Positions 35,429 through 45,428 are shown, counted from the first letter of the stretch. The stretch: DNA of 64,000 nucleotides from Lutibacter sp. B1 (GCF_012524075.1 NZ_JAAZUI010000004.1:1-64000), one strand, 5' to 3'. Notes: generated from the sequence alone by a model not told the origin. Numbers and translations: made by a program.

Positions 35429-35458
35429 TTGTCAGCTTATTAAAATTCATTAAATTTG
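35429..35458 (+). promoter_or_regulatory. Promoter of tRNA-Cys
   Basis: TTG (35429-35431), 19 bases, TAAATTTG (35451-35458), then 13 bases to the mature tRNA. This is one of the best matches to the Bacteroidota consensus in the window. Confidence 0.7.
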
Positions 35459-35471
35459 CAATCCGAAATAA

Positions 35472-35542
35472 GGCGTCGTGGCCGAGTGGCTAGGCTGGGC
35501 TCTGCAAAAGCTCCTACAGCGGTTCGAATCCGCTCGTCGCCT
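35472..35542 (+). tRNA. tRNA-Cys (anticodon GCA)
   Basis: A 71-base cloverleaf. D stem GCC/GGC, anticodon stem GGGCT/AGCTC with loop CTGCAAA (anticodon GCA), T stem AGCGG/CCGCT with loop TTCGAAT, and discriminator U73, the key identity base for cysteine. The acceptor stem GGCGTCG/CGTCGCC has a U5-U68 mismatch. CCA is not encoded. A strong promoter precedes it and a perfect palindromic terminator follows. Confidence 0.95.
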
Positions 35543-35546
35543 CAAT

Positions 35547-35574
35547 AAAACCTAAGCAATTGCTTAGGTTTTTT
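35547..35574 (+). terminator. Terminator after tRNA-Cys
   Basis: AAAACCTAAGCAATTGCTTAGGTTTT is a perfect palindrome, followed by further T residues, starting 5 bases after the tRNA. Confidence 0.85.
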
Positions 35575-35589
35575 GTTTTCTTTAACATA

Positions 35590-35617
35590 TTGATAAATAT
35601 AAATTGATGTATATTTG
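35590..35617 (+). promoter_or_regulatory. Promoter of the MBL-fold hydrolase gene
   Basis: TTG (35590-35592), 17 bases, TATATTTG (35610-35617), 18 bases before the ATG at 35636. Full consensus match. Confidence 0.65.
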
Positions 35618-35635
35618 TACAATTAAGCTTATTTT

Positions 35636-36496
35636 ATGAACATTTATCCTATTGAAACAGGGAATTTTAAATTAGATGGAGGGGCAATGTTTGGTGTAGT
35701 TCCTAAAGTTTTGTGGCAACGTACAAACCCTGCTGACAGCAATAATTTAATTGATATGAGTATGCGCAGTATGCTTATTGAAGATGGAGACAGACTTATA
35801 CTAATTGATACAGGGCTTGGCAATAAACAATCTGATAAATTTTTTAGTTATTATTATTTATTCGGAGACTTTTCATTAGATACATCTTTAGCAAAATTCG
35901 GTTTTCATAGAGATGATATAACCGATGTTTTTTTAACTCATTTACATTTTGACCATTGTGGAGGAGCCATAAAATGGAATAAAGACCGCACAGGCTACGA
36001 ACCGGCTTTTAAAAATGCAAAATTTTGGAGTAATAAAAATCATTGGCAATGGGCTGTAGAACCAAATCCACGAGAAAAAGCGTCTTTTTTTAAAGAAAAT
36101 ATCCACCCAATGGAAGCTAGCGGACAGTTAAACTTTGTTGAACTTCCTTCAAATGACTTTGCTAAAAATACGAAGTTGGGTTTTGATATTTTATTTGCTG
36201 ATGGGCATACCGAAAAACAAATGATTCCGCACATACAATATAAAGGTAAAACCGTTGTATATGTTGCAGATTTGTTGCCAACTGTAGGACACATACCTTT
36301 ACCATATGTTATGGGTTATGATACAAGACCTCTATTAACAATGAATGAAAAAGAAAAGTTTTTAAACTTGGCTGCAGATAATAATTACATTTTGTTTTTA
36401 GAACACGATGCTACCAATGAACTTTGTACAGTTAAGCATACCGAAAAAGGAGTACGTTTAAACGAAACATATAAATTTACCGAAATATTTAATTAA
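35636..36496 (+). CDS. Metallo-beta-lactamase fold hydrolase
   Basis: A 286-residue cytoplasmic hydrolase. Zinc ligands H102-x-H104-x-D106-H107 in THLHFDHCGG, the later DILFADGHTEKQ (His) and YVADLLPT (Asp), and the distal FLEHD. This layout fits the lactonase/AHL-hydrolase-like branch of the superfamily, but the substrate cannot be named. It has no signal peptide. It has its own promoter and is followed after 14 bases by a subtilase gene. Confidence 0.88.
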   Translation: MNIYPIETGNFKLDGGAMFGVVPKVLWQRTNPADSNNLIDMSMRSMLIEDGDRLILIDTGLGNKQSDKFFSYYYLFGDFSLDTSLAKFGFHRDDITDVFLTHLHFDHCGGAIKWNKDRTGYEPAFKNAKFWSNKNHWQWAVEPNPREKASFFKENIHPMEASGQLNFVELPSNDFAKNTKLGFDILFADGHTEKQMIPHIQYKGKTVVYVADLLPTVGHIPLPYVMGYDTRPLLTMNEKEKFLNLAADNNYILFLEHDATNELCTVKHTEKGVRLNETYKFTEIFN

Positions 36497-36510
36497 ACAA
36501 TAAATAAAAA

Positions 36511-38154
36511 ATGAGAATATTTAAACCAATGTACGCAATAGCAATTGCTGCTGTTGCTTTAACCAGTTGTAGTTCTGTTAAAAATTTAGCAGTACCAACT
36601 ATGGATACAGCTGTTAATTTGAATACAGCAAAACAAGGAATTGTTAGTGAAGAACAATTTAATAAATGGGCACATGCCGATTTAGCAACGGATACAATTC
36701 CCGGTATGAGTTTAAACAAAGCGTATCAGTTTTTAGAAGGGAAAAAAGGAGAAACTGTAATTGTTGGTGTAATTGATTCGGGTATTGACATAGAGCACGA
36801 AGATTTAAAAGATGTACTATGGACCAACCCTAAAGAAATTGCAGGAAATGGAATTGACGATGATAAAAATGGATATGTTGATGATATATATGGATGGAAC
36901 TTTTTAGGAGGAAATGGAGATCCGGCTCCTGAACAGTTAGAAATTACACGTTTGGTAGCTAGATGGATGCCTCGTTTTGACGGTAAAACAATTGAGGATA
37001 TTAGTGAAGCTGAAAAAGCTGATTTTGAAAAATATCAAGAATATTTAGAAGCTTATAAAGCATCTTCTTCAAGACATTTCAAAACGATGGAAAGTTTAGA
37101 GATAATTGGTGATAATATTGCTGAAATAAAAAAATATTTAGGGAAAGATACTTTTACAATTGAAGATTTGGAGGGTATAGAAACAGAAGATGAAGATTTT
37201 AAAAATAAGGTAACTGATATTCTTGGATTATATGGAAGAGGCTTAGATGAAGCAGCTTATTTAGAATTTTATGAAAGCCAAAAGAAAAACAAAAACTACG
37301 ATTTTAATTTTGACGGAAGAGCAATTGTAGGTGATAATCCTCAAGATATTACAGATACTAAATATGGGAACGGTTTTGTAATTGGATCTAAAGATGAAGA
37401 ATCTCACGGTACGCATGTTGCAGGTATTATTTTGGCAACTCGTAATAATGGTGTTGGTTTAGATGGTGTTGCAACAAATGCTAAATTGATGTCGGTTAGA
37501 GCTGTTCCGGATGGTGACGAACGAGATAAAGATGTAGCTTTAGCAATTAAATATGCCGTTGATAACGGAGCAAAAGTTATTAATATGAGTTTTGGTAAAA
37601 GCTTTTCACCATACCGTCATTGGGTTTTTGATGCTATAAAATATGCTGAAAAACATGATGTTTTATTAGTACATGCAGCAGGTAACGATAATAAAGATAT
37701 TGATGTTAAAGATAACTTTCCTAATGATTCGGAAGATAAAATAACTGAAATTGCAGACAATGTACTTACTGTTGGAGCAATGAGTATCAATTACGATGAA
37801 AATTTACCGGCAACATTTTCTAATTACGGTAAAAAGAATGTTGATGTGTTTGCTCCTGGAGTGCAAATATATTCTACAGTACCAAAAGATGAATATGCAA
37901 AATATAGTGGTACTTCAATGGCTTCACCGGAAACAGCAGGTGTTGCTACACTTATAAGATCGTACTATCCACAATTATCTGCAAGTCAGGTAAAACATGT
38001 TATTATGAATTCCGGAACTAAAATTAATATGGAAGTATTAGTACCTGGAAAAGAAAGTGAAAAAGTAAACTTTTCTGAACTTTCTGTAACAGGTAGTGTT
38101 GTGAATGCTTATAATGCACTGCTTTTAGCTGATAAAATGGTTAACAGTAAATAA
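36511..38154 (+). CDS. S8 family subtilisin-like serine protease, lipoprotein
   Basis: A 547-residue exported protease with signal and lipobox ending LTSC (C20). The catalytic triad is D89 (VIDSGID), H299 (SHGTHVAG) and S469 (GTSMASP); the oxyanion Asn is N392 in AAGND. The distance from Asp to His, 210 residues, is far larger than in ordinary subtilisins (roughly 30-40). The charged helical insertion at about 140-290 explains this. There is no obvious type IX secretion C-terminal domain, so it is probably membrane anchored and periplasmic. It ends at a strong terminator. Confidence 0.93.
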   Translation: MRIFKPMYAIAIAAVALTSCSSVKNLAVPTMDTAVNLNTAKQGIVSEEQFNKWAHADLATDTIPGMSLNKAYQFLEGKKGETVIVGVIDSGIDIEHEDLKDVLWTNPKEIAGNGIDDDKNGYVDDIYGWNFLGGNGDPAPEQLEITRLVARWMPRFDGKTIEDISEAEKADFEKYQEYLEAYKASSSRHFKTMESLEIIGDNIAEIKKYLGKDTFTIEDLEGIETEDEDFKNKVTDILGLYGRGLDEAAYLEFYESQKKNKNYDFNFDGRAIVGDNPQDITDTKYGNGFVIGSKDEESHGTHVAGIILATRNNGVGLDGVATNAKLMSVRAVPDGDERDKDVALAIKYAVDNGAKVINMSFGKSFSPYRHWVFDAIKYAEKHDVLLVHAAGNDNKDIDVKDNFPNDSEDKITEIADNVLTVGAMSINYDENLPATFSNYGKKNVDVFAPGVQIYSTVPKDEYAKYSGTSMASPETAGVATLIRSYYPQLSASQVKHVIMNSGTKINMEVLVPGKESEKVNFSELSVTGSVVNAYNALLLADKMVNSK

Positions 38155-38175
38155 GATATTATATAATATTCTGTT

Positions 38176-38207
38176 AAAAAGCACACTCAATTTGAGTGTG
38201 CTTTTTT
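38176..38207 (+). terminator. Terminator after the subtilase gene
   Basis: AAAAAGCACACTCA (38176-38189) pairs perfectly with TGAGTGTGCTTTTT (38193-38206) across a 3-base loop, ending in a T run. Confidence 0.88.
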
Positions 38208-38255
38208 CATTTATAGATATATGATTATATTGCGAAGCGGAAAAATATATATTAT

Positions 38256-40091
38256 ATGAGAAAATTACTAATACTACTATCATTAACAATTACCTCACTT
38301 TTTACTTCAGCCCAAAATAATACATCATACTGGCAACAACATGTAGATTATACAATGGATGTAGATGTTGACGTGAATAAATATCAATATAAAGGAACTC
38401 AAAAATTAATTTACACTAATAATTCTCCTGACGAATTAAATCAGGTTTTTTATCATTTATACTTTAATGCTTTTCAGCCCGGAAGCGAAATGGATATCAG
38501 ATTGCAAAATATTGTTGATCCTGATGGAAGAATGGTTACTAATTTAGGCACAAAAGAAAATCCTAAATATGAAAGTAGAATAGCAAAATTAAAACCAAAT
38601 GAAATAGGTTATTTAAAAGTTTTATCATTAACACAAAATGGAAAGCCAGTAAAATACCAAACTGTAGGTACTGTTTTAGAAGTTGTTTTAAATACCCCTA
38701 TACAAAGCGGAGAAAAAGTAACTTTTGATATGGAATTTGAAGGCCAGGTTCCTGTTCATATTAGAAGAGCTGGCAGAAACAGTGAAGATGGAGTTGCGCT
38801 TTCAATGGCACAATGGTATCCAAAAATGGCAGAATACGATTTTGAAGGTTGGCATGCGGATCCATATATTGCACGAGAGTTTCATGGAGTTTGGGGAAAT
38901 TTTGACGTTACACTTCATATTGATAAAACTTATACCGTTGGTGCAACAGGATATCTACAAAATCCACAAGAAATAGGTCATGGTTATGAAGATAAATCAC
39001 TAGACCTGAATATTAAAAAGGGTGAAAAATTAGCTTGGCATTTTGTGGCTCCAAATGTACACGATTTTACTTGGGCGGCAGATCCAAATTACATTCATGA
39101 TGTTTTAAGAACTGTTGACGGAACTGAACTACATTTTTTATATAAAAATGACAAAAAATATAAAAAAGCATGGAATGAAGTACAACCCTTTACAGTACAA
39201 GCCCTCAATTTTTATAATGAAAATATTGGTCCATATCCATGGAAACAATATTCAATAATTCAAGGAGGTGATGGAGGTATGGAATATGCTATGTGTACAT
39301 TAGTTGCTGGCGGAGAAAAATTAAGAGATATCGCAGGAACTGTATTTCATGAGTTTGCTCATGCATGGTTTCAGCATTTATTGGCTACTAACGAGAGTAA
39401 ACATTCTTGGATGGATGAAGGTTTTACAACGTATATTTCTACGTTAGCTTCAAATAAAATATTAAAAGGAGGTGATGGAAAACCTTCAGCAGCTAGTTAC
39501 AATGGCTATTTTTATGTTGTAAAAAATGATTTGGAAGAACCTTTAACAACACATGCCGATAGATTTAATACAAATATTGCTTTTGGCATTGGAAGTTATA
39601 CAAAAGGGAGCATGTTTTTATCTCAATTAAATTATATTATTGGTGAAGAAAATGTAAAAGAAACGCTTAAAAAATATTACAACGATTTTAAATTTAAACA
39701 CCCAACGCCAAATGATATTAAACGTGTTGCTGAAAAAGTATCCGGGATTCAATTAGATTGGTATTTGAATGAATGGATTGAAACAACTCACACAATAGAT
39801 TATGCTGTAGCTAAAATTGAAGGAACAAATATTACTTTAGCAAGAGTTGGTAAAATGCCAATGCCTATAGATGTTACGGTTACTTATGCTGATGGAAGTT
39901 CAGAAGATTTTTACATCCCATTACAAATGATGAGTGGTGAAAAACCAACTACTGCAACTATTTTAAAAGATTGGGCTTGGGCGTATCCAACATATACTTT
40001 TACTACATCTAAAGAAATTAAATCGGTTGAAATTGACACTTCTCAATTAATGGCAGATATAGACAGAGAAAATAATACGTTAGAAAAATAA
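38256..40091 (+). CDS. M1 family metallopeptidase (aminopeptidase N-like), exported
   Basis: A 611-residue zinc aminopeptidase. Signal peptide ends SLFTSAQ (residue 20). The zinc site is H365-E366-F-A-H369 with E388 in WMDEGFTTY; the exopeptidase GAMEN motif is present as GGMEY (about 340-344). A beta-sandwich N-domain precedes the catalytic domain and a short C-terminal domain follows. The lack of a large ERAP-type C-domain is usual for this bacterial branch. It probably trims peptides in the periplasm and could act together with the nearby subtilase, although a terminator separates their transcripts. Confidence 0.93.
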   Translation: MRKLLILLSLTITSLFTSAQNNTSYWQQHVDYTMDVDVDVNKYQYKGTQKLIYTNNSPDELNQVFYHLYFNAFQPGSEMDIRLQNIVDPDGRMVTNLGTKENPKYESRIAKLKPNEIGYLKVLSLTQNGKPVKYQTVGTVLEVVLNTPIQSGEKVTFDMEFEGQVPVHIRRAGRNSEDGVALSMAQWYPKMAEYDFEGWHADPYIAREFHGVWGNFDVTLHIDKTYTVGATGYLQNPQEIGHGYEDKSLDLNIKKGEKLAWHFVAPNVHDFTWAADPNYIHDVLRTVDGTELHFLYKNDKKYKKAWNEVQPFTVQALNFYNENIGPYPWKQYSIIQGGDGGMEYAMCTLVAGGEKLRDIAGTVFHEFAHAWFQHLLATNESKHSWMDEGFTTYISTLASNKILKGGDGKPSAASYNGYFYVVKNDLEEPLTTHADRFNTNIAFGIGSYTKGSMFLSQLNYIIGEENVKETLKKYYNDFKFKHPTPNDIKRVAEKVSGIQLDWYLNEWIETTHTIDYAVAKIEGTNITLARVGKMPMPIDVTVTYADGSSEDFYIPLQMMSGEKPTTATILKDWAWAYPTYTFTTSKEIKSVEIDTSQLMADIDRENNTLEK

Positions 40092-40172
40092 ATAAAAAGA
40101 GGTTGACTAAAAACACAATAAGCTTATTAATAATGTATTAATTGTTTTAATTAATCGAATTCACGTTAATAA

Positions 40173-41549
40173 TCAAATTATCTTTTTTAACAGTTTAAAA
40201 TTCTTAAATGGCGCATATTTAAGAGGTATATCTAACCACGTAGGGGTATTTACAATGGTACGTTGATTGCTAAAACTTAAAAAGCTGGTATAACCATGAT
40301 ATTTTCCCATTCCGCTATTTCCAACGCCTCCAAAAGGTAAATTGTGATTGGTGATATGCATTAAAGTATCGTTGATACATCCGCCTCCCGAAGTAGTTTT
40401 AGCTAAAATTTCTTTTGCTTTATCATTTTTCCCAAAATAATAGAATGCAAGTGGTTTTTCGTTAGAATTAATATAGCTTATAACTTCATTTATATCATCA
40501 AATGTAAGAATTGGAAGAATAGGACCAAATATTTCTTCCTGCATAATAGGAAATTCAGGTTTTACATCATCAATAATAGTTGGAGCTATGTATTTTTCTG
40601 AAGGATCTACTTCGCCTCCATATTTGATGGTACCTTTTGTCATTAATTTTTGTAAACGCTCAAAGGCTTGTGAACTAACAATTCTGGTAAAATGCTTACT
40701 CTCTTTTATATTGGAACCATACATTTTTACGATATGAGCTTCAATTTTTGTTAAAAGTTCTTCTTTAACAGTATGATGCACAAAAAGATAATCCGGAGCA
40801 ATACAAGTTTGTCCTGCATTAATAGTTTTTCCCCAAGCAATTCGTTTTGCTGCAACATTAATATTCGCATTAGCATCAACAATACAAGGGCTTTTTCCTC
40901 CCAATTCCAAAACCACAGGAGTTAAATATTCAGCAGCAGCTTTCATCACTACTTTTCCAACTGTAGGACTTCCTGTAAAGAAAATAATATCAAAGCGTAG
41001 TTCAAACAGAATTTCATTCACTTTTCTACCTCCTTGCACTAAACTGATATAATTTGAATCGAATGTATTTTGTACTAAAGTCTCCATTACTTTAGCTATT
41101 TTTGGAGCATCTGGAGAAGGTTTAAGAAGTGCGCAACAACCGGCAGAAATAGCACCAACAACCGAATTCATTAATAATTGAAATGGATAGTTCCAAGGTG
41201 CTATAATAAGCGCAACGCCTAAAGGTTCATAAATAATTTTACTGGAAGACGGCAGTAGAAACAAAGGTGTTTTTACCCGTTTTGGTTTTGCCCATTGTTT
41301 CAAATGTTTTATATGATTGTCTATTTCTTGAAGTACAATGCTTATTTCAGTAATATATGCTTCTTCATAAGACTTATGTAAATCGATCCAAAGAGCATCA
41401 CTGATTTCTTTTTCATATTGAAGTATAGCCGCTTTAAATTTTTTGAGATTGGCTATTCTGAATTCAACATTTTTAGTTGTATGAGTAGAGAAAAATTCTC
41501 GATGTTCTTTCAGTAAATTTTCAATGTTATTTCTTGATGTATCTTCCAT
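40173..41549 (-). CDS. Aldehyde dehydrogenase, class 3-like
   Basis: A 458-residue NAD(P)-dependent aldehyde dehydrogenase. Catalytic E215 (LELGGKSP) and C249 (GQTCIAPDY) are present, as is the APWNYPFQL cofactor region. Length and the AGQTC-xAPDY pattern fit class 3/fatty aldehyde dehydrogenases, which lack the N-terminal tail of other ALDHs. It lies 29 bases downstream of an SDR gene on the same strand. The pair may interconvert lipid alcohols, aldehydes and acids, but the substrate is not known. Confidence 0.9.
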   Translation of the reverse strand: MEDTSRNNIENLLKEHREFFSTHTTKNVEFRIANLKKFKAAILQYEKEISDALWIDLHKSYEEAYITEISIVLQEIDNHIKHLKQWAKPKRVKTPLFLLPSSSKIIYEPLGVALIIAPWNYPFQLLMNSVVGAISAGCCALLKPSPDAPKIAKVMETLVQNTFDSNYISLVQGGRKVNEILFELRFDIIFFTGSPTVGKVVMKAAAEYLTPVVLELGGKSPCIVDANANINVAAKRIAWGKTINAGQTCIAPDYLFVHHTVKEELLTKIEAHIVKMYGSNIKESKHFTRIVSSQAFERLQKLMTKGTIKYGGEVDPSEKYIAPTIIDDVKPEFPIMQEEIFGPILPILTFDDINEVISYINSNEKPLAFYYFGKNDKAKEILAKTTSGGGCINDTLMHITNHNLPFGGVGNSGMGKYHGYTSFLSFSNQRTIVNTPTWLDIPLKYAPFKNFKLLKKII

Positions 41550-41578
41550 TTTAAGTGATAATGTTAAGCTTCATAATT

Positions 41579-42379
41579 TTATTTTCTTCCTGTAAAATGC
41601 TCCATGGTTTTATAAATACCCATTACACGACCAACAAACCAATCGAAAAACCAAATTGGCAATATTCCTTGACTAAAACGCACAAAATGTACGCTCCACG
41701 GCATACTTAAAAATATACGGTTACGCTCAATAGCTCTAATTATCTTTTTTGCAACTTTTTCAGGATTAAGTATTGGGATGATTGATTTTACACCGTCAAA
41801 CATTCCTGTATTAATGTAATACGGGGTAACGGTGGTTACACCAATATTTTTTTTAAGTTGTTTCATTTCTAGTCTTAAACTGTCCGACCAACCAATTACA
41901 GCCCATTTACTGGCAGCATAAACCGACATTTTAGGGTTGGAAATTAAACCTGCGGAAGAAGCAATATTGCAAATATATCCGGAATTTTGGTTTAACATAT
42001 CAGGTAAAAATTGCTGAGTTATAATCATAGGAGCATTGCTGTTTATATCCATAGTTTTTGTGATATCTTGTAAGCTATGTTCGTGAAAATATTTCCCCAC
42101 AACAATTCCTGCATTATTAATAAGAATATCAACTATACCTATGTCAGATTTCACTATAGCAGCACTATTTTTAACCTGTTCGGGGTTTGAAACATCAACA
42201 GTATAACCATGTGTTTTTCCTAATTCAGAAAATTCATTCTGAACTTCTTCAATTTTAATAGTATTAATATCCCAAATAATAAGTTCTGCACCACGCTCAA
42301 GAACTAACCTTCCCATAATTTTACCGATTCCTGAAGCTCCACCGGTAATGAGTACTCGTTTACCTTTTAATACACTCAT
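41579..42379 (-). CDS. Short-chain dehydrogenase/reductase
   Basis: A 266-residue SDR. The NAD(P) motif TGGASGIG is at 12-19, NNAG (INNAGIVVG) is in the middle, catalytic Ser is in NIASSAG and Y-x-x-x-K is in YAASKWAVIG. The C-terminal segment (HFVRFSQGILPIWFFDWFVG) is hydrophobic and resembles membrane-associated retinol/lipid-type SDRs. It heads a two-gene unit with the aldehyde dehydrogenase. Confidence 0.9.
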   Translation of the reverse strand: MSVLKGKRVLITGGASGIGKIMGRLVLERGAELIIWDINTIKIEEVQNEFSELGKTHGYTVDVSNPEQVKNSAAIVKSDIGIVDILINNAGIVVGKYFHEHSLQDITKTMDINSNAPMIITQQFLPDMLNQNSGYICNIASSAGLISNPKMSVYAASKWAVIGWSDSLRLEMKQLKKNIGVTTVTPYYINTGMFDGVKSIIPILNPEKVAKKIIRAIERNRIFLSMPWSVHFVRFSQGILPIWFFDWFVGRVMGIYKTMEHFTGRK

Positions 42380-42490
42380 TTTTTAGTTTTTGTATAATAG
42401 TTTAAAGGAACTATTCATTATAAAAATCCTTCAGAATTTTTATAAAGTTAAAAAACTAAACACAATAAATACGTAAAATTATGGTGTATT

Positions 42491-45361
42491 TTACTTGCTA
42501 TAAACACTTTGAGGAGGGCCTAAATATGTTTGTTTTAAATTTCCGGTATCAATTACTATTTTTTGAAGCACCAAACCGCTGTCTACCATATAAAATTTAA
42601 GTGTGTGATTTCCTGCATTTGTAATTGTATGTGTAGAGGTAAGCACTTTAATGTTATTAGCTACAGATTGTTCCCAGTCTAAACCAGAAGTATCCAAATT
42701 CATAGTAACAATTTGAGGTTTCTCATTGTCAATGCCAATACCATATTTTAAACCATCTCGAATGGTATAATTAATTGTTGGAGAAAAGTATGCATGTACT
42801 TTAATTTCTCCTTTTGTAAATAGATGAAGGTTATATTCCAACCTTGGACTGTCATCTGTAATGGTTTGAGGGGCGACTTTTACAGGCATGGGTGTAATTC
42901 CCGACGAGGTTTTTCCCAAATTAGGTATTGTTACCCATTTAAAAGGAATGTTGGTTACTTTAGCTGAATAATTTTCAGCTTCTATAGAAATATAACCGTT
43001 ACTTTCTACAAAACCTTTTATTGAAGTTTTTTCAGGATTATTAATAGTTATTGTTACAGGAATTTCCTTTTGTGTGCCTTCAACAATAACTTCAGAAGAA
43101 ACGATTCCTTTTGGTGCATTTTTCCAGTCAATATTGAAAAAAATTTCCTTTTGTGTAGCTACACTTCCTTTAGTTTCTGAAATTACTAACCATTTTTCAG
43201 CAGATTTAATTGTAAAGTCAAACGGAGTTTTCCCTCTGTTAAAAAGGGTAATACAAAATGTTTGTTTATTAAAAGGGTCAAATGTTGGTAAAACTGCTTT
43301 TTCTGAAGCGTTTGGCCACCATTTATCAGAATTGTCTATTGCAATACCCATTTCTGCTTCCTCTTTCAATTCGATGGTTTTAGTTTCAGGAATATTATTA
43401 TGTTCGGGTTGTTGCCAATAGGTATAACCAATATGTGTTTGAGACATGATGTGATTCCATTTTCCATCAGCAAGTTTTGTATGATAGTCATTTGCCAAAG
43501 AAGCATCTTTATCAAATAATTGCTGTACTCTTTTGGCTGTTTCATTTGTTAAAACTCTACCTTGCTGAGCATACAAGTTATTTTTTGCGGCTGTTACATA
43601 AAGTTCATTTAAGTTTGCACAAGCCAATACTGGAAATAAGACTAGCTGATAATAAGCATCTTTTGCTTCATCAGGAATAAGGTTGTAAATATCTTCTGCT
43701 TCTGAAGCTAAGATATTATATTCTTTTACAATTCTTTCAGCTTCATTATAATTTGTTAAACTATAGGTTGAAGCATCAATTAATTCAGGTTTTCTACGCG
43801 CATTGTATTTGGTGTATTTTTTTACAATTGCGCCAATATCTGCAGCAAAAGCATTACCAAAAATTTCTTTAGCCCAAAGAGTATAATAATTGTTAAGATT
43901 TTCAGCTGTCCATTCATCAGGATTCCATGCATAGTCTAAAAAGAATTCTGTTGGAAATTCCATTGGTTTTATGTCCCCAACATTTACAATCCAAACTCTA
44001 TCCGCCCCATACTTGTAAGCTAAATGCATTTGTTCCCAAGTGCGTTCAATTTGTGTGGTGTTTAACCATTTGTAATTACGCGGACCACCAACATAATCAA
44101 AATGATAGTAAATTCCGTAGCCACCTTTTCGTGGCTGAGCATCTAAGTTCGGAAGTTTTCGAATGTTTCCCCAATTATCATCGCATAGCAACAATGTTAC
44201 ATCATCCGGCACTCGCATACCTTTATCGTAATAATCTTGAACTTCTTTGTATAAAGCCCACATTTGAGGAGTTTCTTCAATAGGTTTACCAGTTATTTCA
44301 GTAATAATTTCACGTTGGGTTTTGACAATATTCTCTAAAAGTTCTATGGCGGTTCCTTCAGTCATGGGTTCGTCACCATCACCGCGCATACCAATAGTAA
44401 CAATAATTTCCGTATTTCCTTTACGTTCCATTCCTTCTTTCCAGAATTTTTTGAGTTCTTCGGCATTGGTATTAAAATTCCAATCGCCTTTTCCAAAGGC
44501 TTTCCATTCAGCATGTGCACGCGTTAAAGGTTCGTGGTGCGATGTTCCCATAACAATACCATACTCATCGGCTAATTTTGCGTTTTCAAGATCATTAACA
44601 TAAAACATTCTTCCCCACATCGATGGCCATAGATAATTGCCTTTCATTCTTAAAATGAGTTCAAAAACCTTATCGTAAAACTTCGCATTAAAACCTCCGT
44701 AATTTTCAAAAGCCCAACCTGAAAGTGCCGGAGCTTCATCATTTATAAAAATACCGCGATATTTTACTTTTGGTTCGCCTTGCGTGTGCGTTCCTGATAC
44801 TACATGCAATTCTGTTTGTTTTAAAATAGGCACATCTGCCCAAAAGTGCCAAGCGTGTACACCAATTTGTTTAGATAAATCATACATTCCGTAAATAGTT
44901 CCGCGCTTGTCACTACCTAAAATTACCAATGCTTTTTTTATACCTTTAAAAGGATTTTCAACTGTTTTTGTACTAAATTTTTCCCATTTACCTTCAAGTT
45001 CTGTTGCGTCAATTTTTCCTTCTTTGATTAATTTTTCAATGAGTGGATTTTTACCGAGTGTTCCAATAAGCACTATATAATCTGTATTTTCAATACTGTC
45101 TTGATAAATGTTTGGAGTAATTTCGGTAACGTTTTTAATATCATTTTGAAGATGTGTAGCAACACGTAAAACCCCTGAAAAATCAGTACTACTTACCATA
45201 AGTGATGCTACTTTTCCGTTACTTGCCAAAGGAAAACTTCCTTTAGAGGATTGGTTGGTTATATACTTGTTTTTTTCAACGGCAAAACTGCTTTGAAAAC
45301 AAGTTACTATACATAAGATTGTTACTACTAAGGTTGAAATTTTTATTGTTGAAACTCGCAT
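42491..45361 (-). CDS. Glycoside hydrolase family 115 (xylan alpha-1,2-glucuronidase-like), exported
   Basis: A 956-residue secreted hydrolase expected to remove (4-O-methyl)glucuronic acid from glucuronoxylan. A signal peptide covers about residues 1-27. GH115 core blocks include VKYRGIFINDEAPALSGW, MKGNYLWPSMWGRMF, GTSHHEPLTRAHAEW, GMRGDGDEPM, LLLCDDNWGNIRKLP and GADRVWIVNVGDIKP. The C-terminal region after about 780 is the extra GH115 beta domain (SIEAENYSA). No SusC/SusD pair, xylanase or transporter lies beside it, so it is an orphan CAZyme. A LacI-type operator-like palindrome sits 68 bases upstream, overlapping the likely transcription start. Confidence 0.9.
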   Translation of the reverse strand: MRVSTIKISTLVVTILCIVTCFQSSFAVEKNKYITNQSSKGSFPLASNGKVASLMVSSTDFSGVLRVATHLQNDIKNVTEITPNIYQDSIENTDYIVLIGTLGKNPLIEKLIKEGKIDATELEGKWEKFSTKTVENPFKGIKKALVILGSDKRGTIYGMYDLSKQIGVHAWHFWADVPILKQTELHVVSGTHTQGEPKVKYRGIFINDEAPALSGWAFENYGGFNAKFYDKVFELILRMKGNYLWPSMWGRMFYVNDLENAKLADEYGIVMGTSHHEPLTRAHAEWKAFGKGDWNFNTNAEELKKFWKEGMERKGNTEIIVTIGMRGDGDEPMTEGTAIELLENIVKTQREIITEITGKPIEETPQMWALYKEVQDYYDKGMRVPDDVTLLLCDDNWGNIRKLPNLDAQPRKGGYGIYYHFDYVGGPRNYKWLNTTQIERTWEQMHLAYKYGADRVWIVNVGDIKPMEFPTEFFLDYAWNPDEWTAENLNNYYTLWAKEIFGNAFAADIGAIVKKYTKYNARRKPELIDASTYSLTNYNEAERIVKEYNILASEAEDIYNLIPDEAKDAYYQLVLFPVLACANLNELYVTAAKNNLYAQQGRVLTNETAKRVQQLFDKDASLANDYHTKLADGKWNHIMSQTHIGYTYWQQPEHNNIPETKTIELKEEAEMGIAIDNSDKWWPNASEKAVLPTFDPFNKQTFCITLFNRGKTPFDFTIKSAEKWLVISETKGSVATQKEIFFNIDWKNAPKGIVSSEVIVEGTQKEIPVTITINNPEKTSIKGFVESNGYISIEAENYSAKVTNIPFKWVTIPNLGKTSSGITPMPVKVAPQTITDDSPRLEYNLHLFTKGEIKVHAYFSPTINYTIRDGLKYGIGIDNEKPQIVTMNLDTSGLDWEQSVANNIKVLTSTHTITNAGNHTLKFYMVDSGLVLQKIVIDTGNLKQTYLGPPQSVYSK

Positions 45362-45428
45362 AACTCTTCTTTAAGTTTATAAATACATTTCTTAATTAGA
45401 AACGAATAACTATTATTAAAATTATTTA

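Noticed and set aside
40100-40172. AATAAGCTTATT palindrome after the M1 peptidase gene as an operator
   Set aside because: It is AT-rich, short, located downstream of one gene and of the converging one's end, and likely to occur by chance.
43074-44603. Plus-strand open frames opposite the GH115 gene
   Set aside because: They are antisense shadows of an intact GH115 coding sequence and show no recognisable domain.
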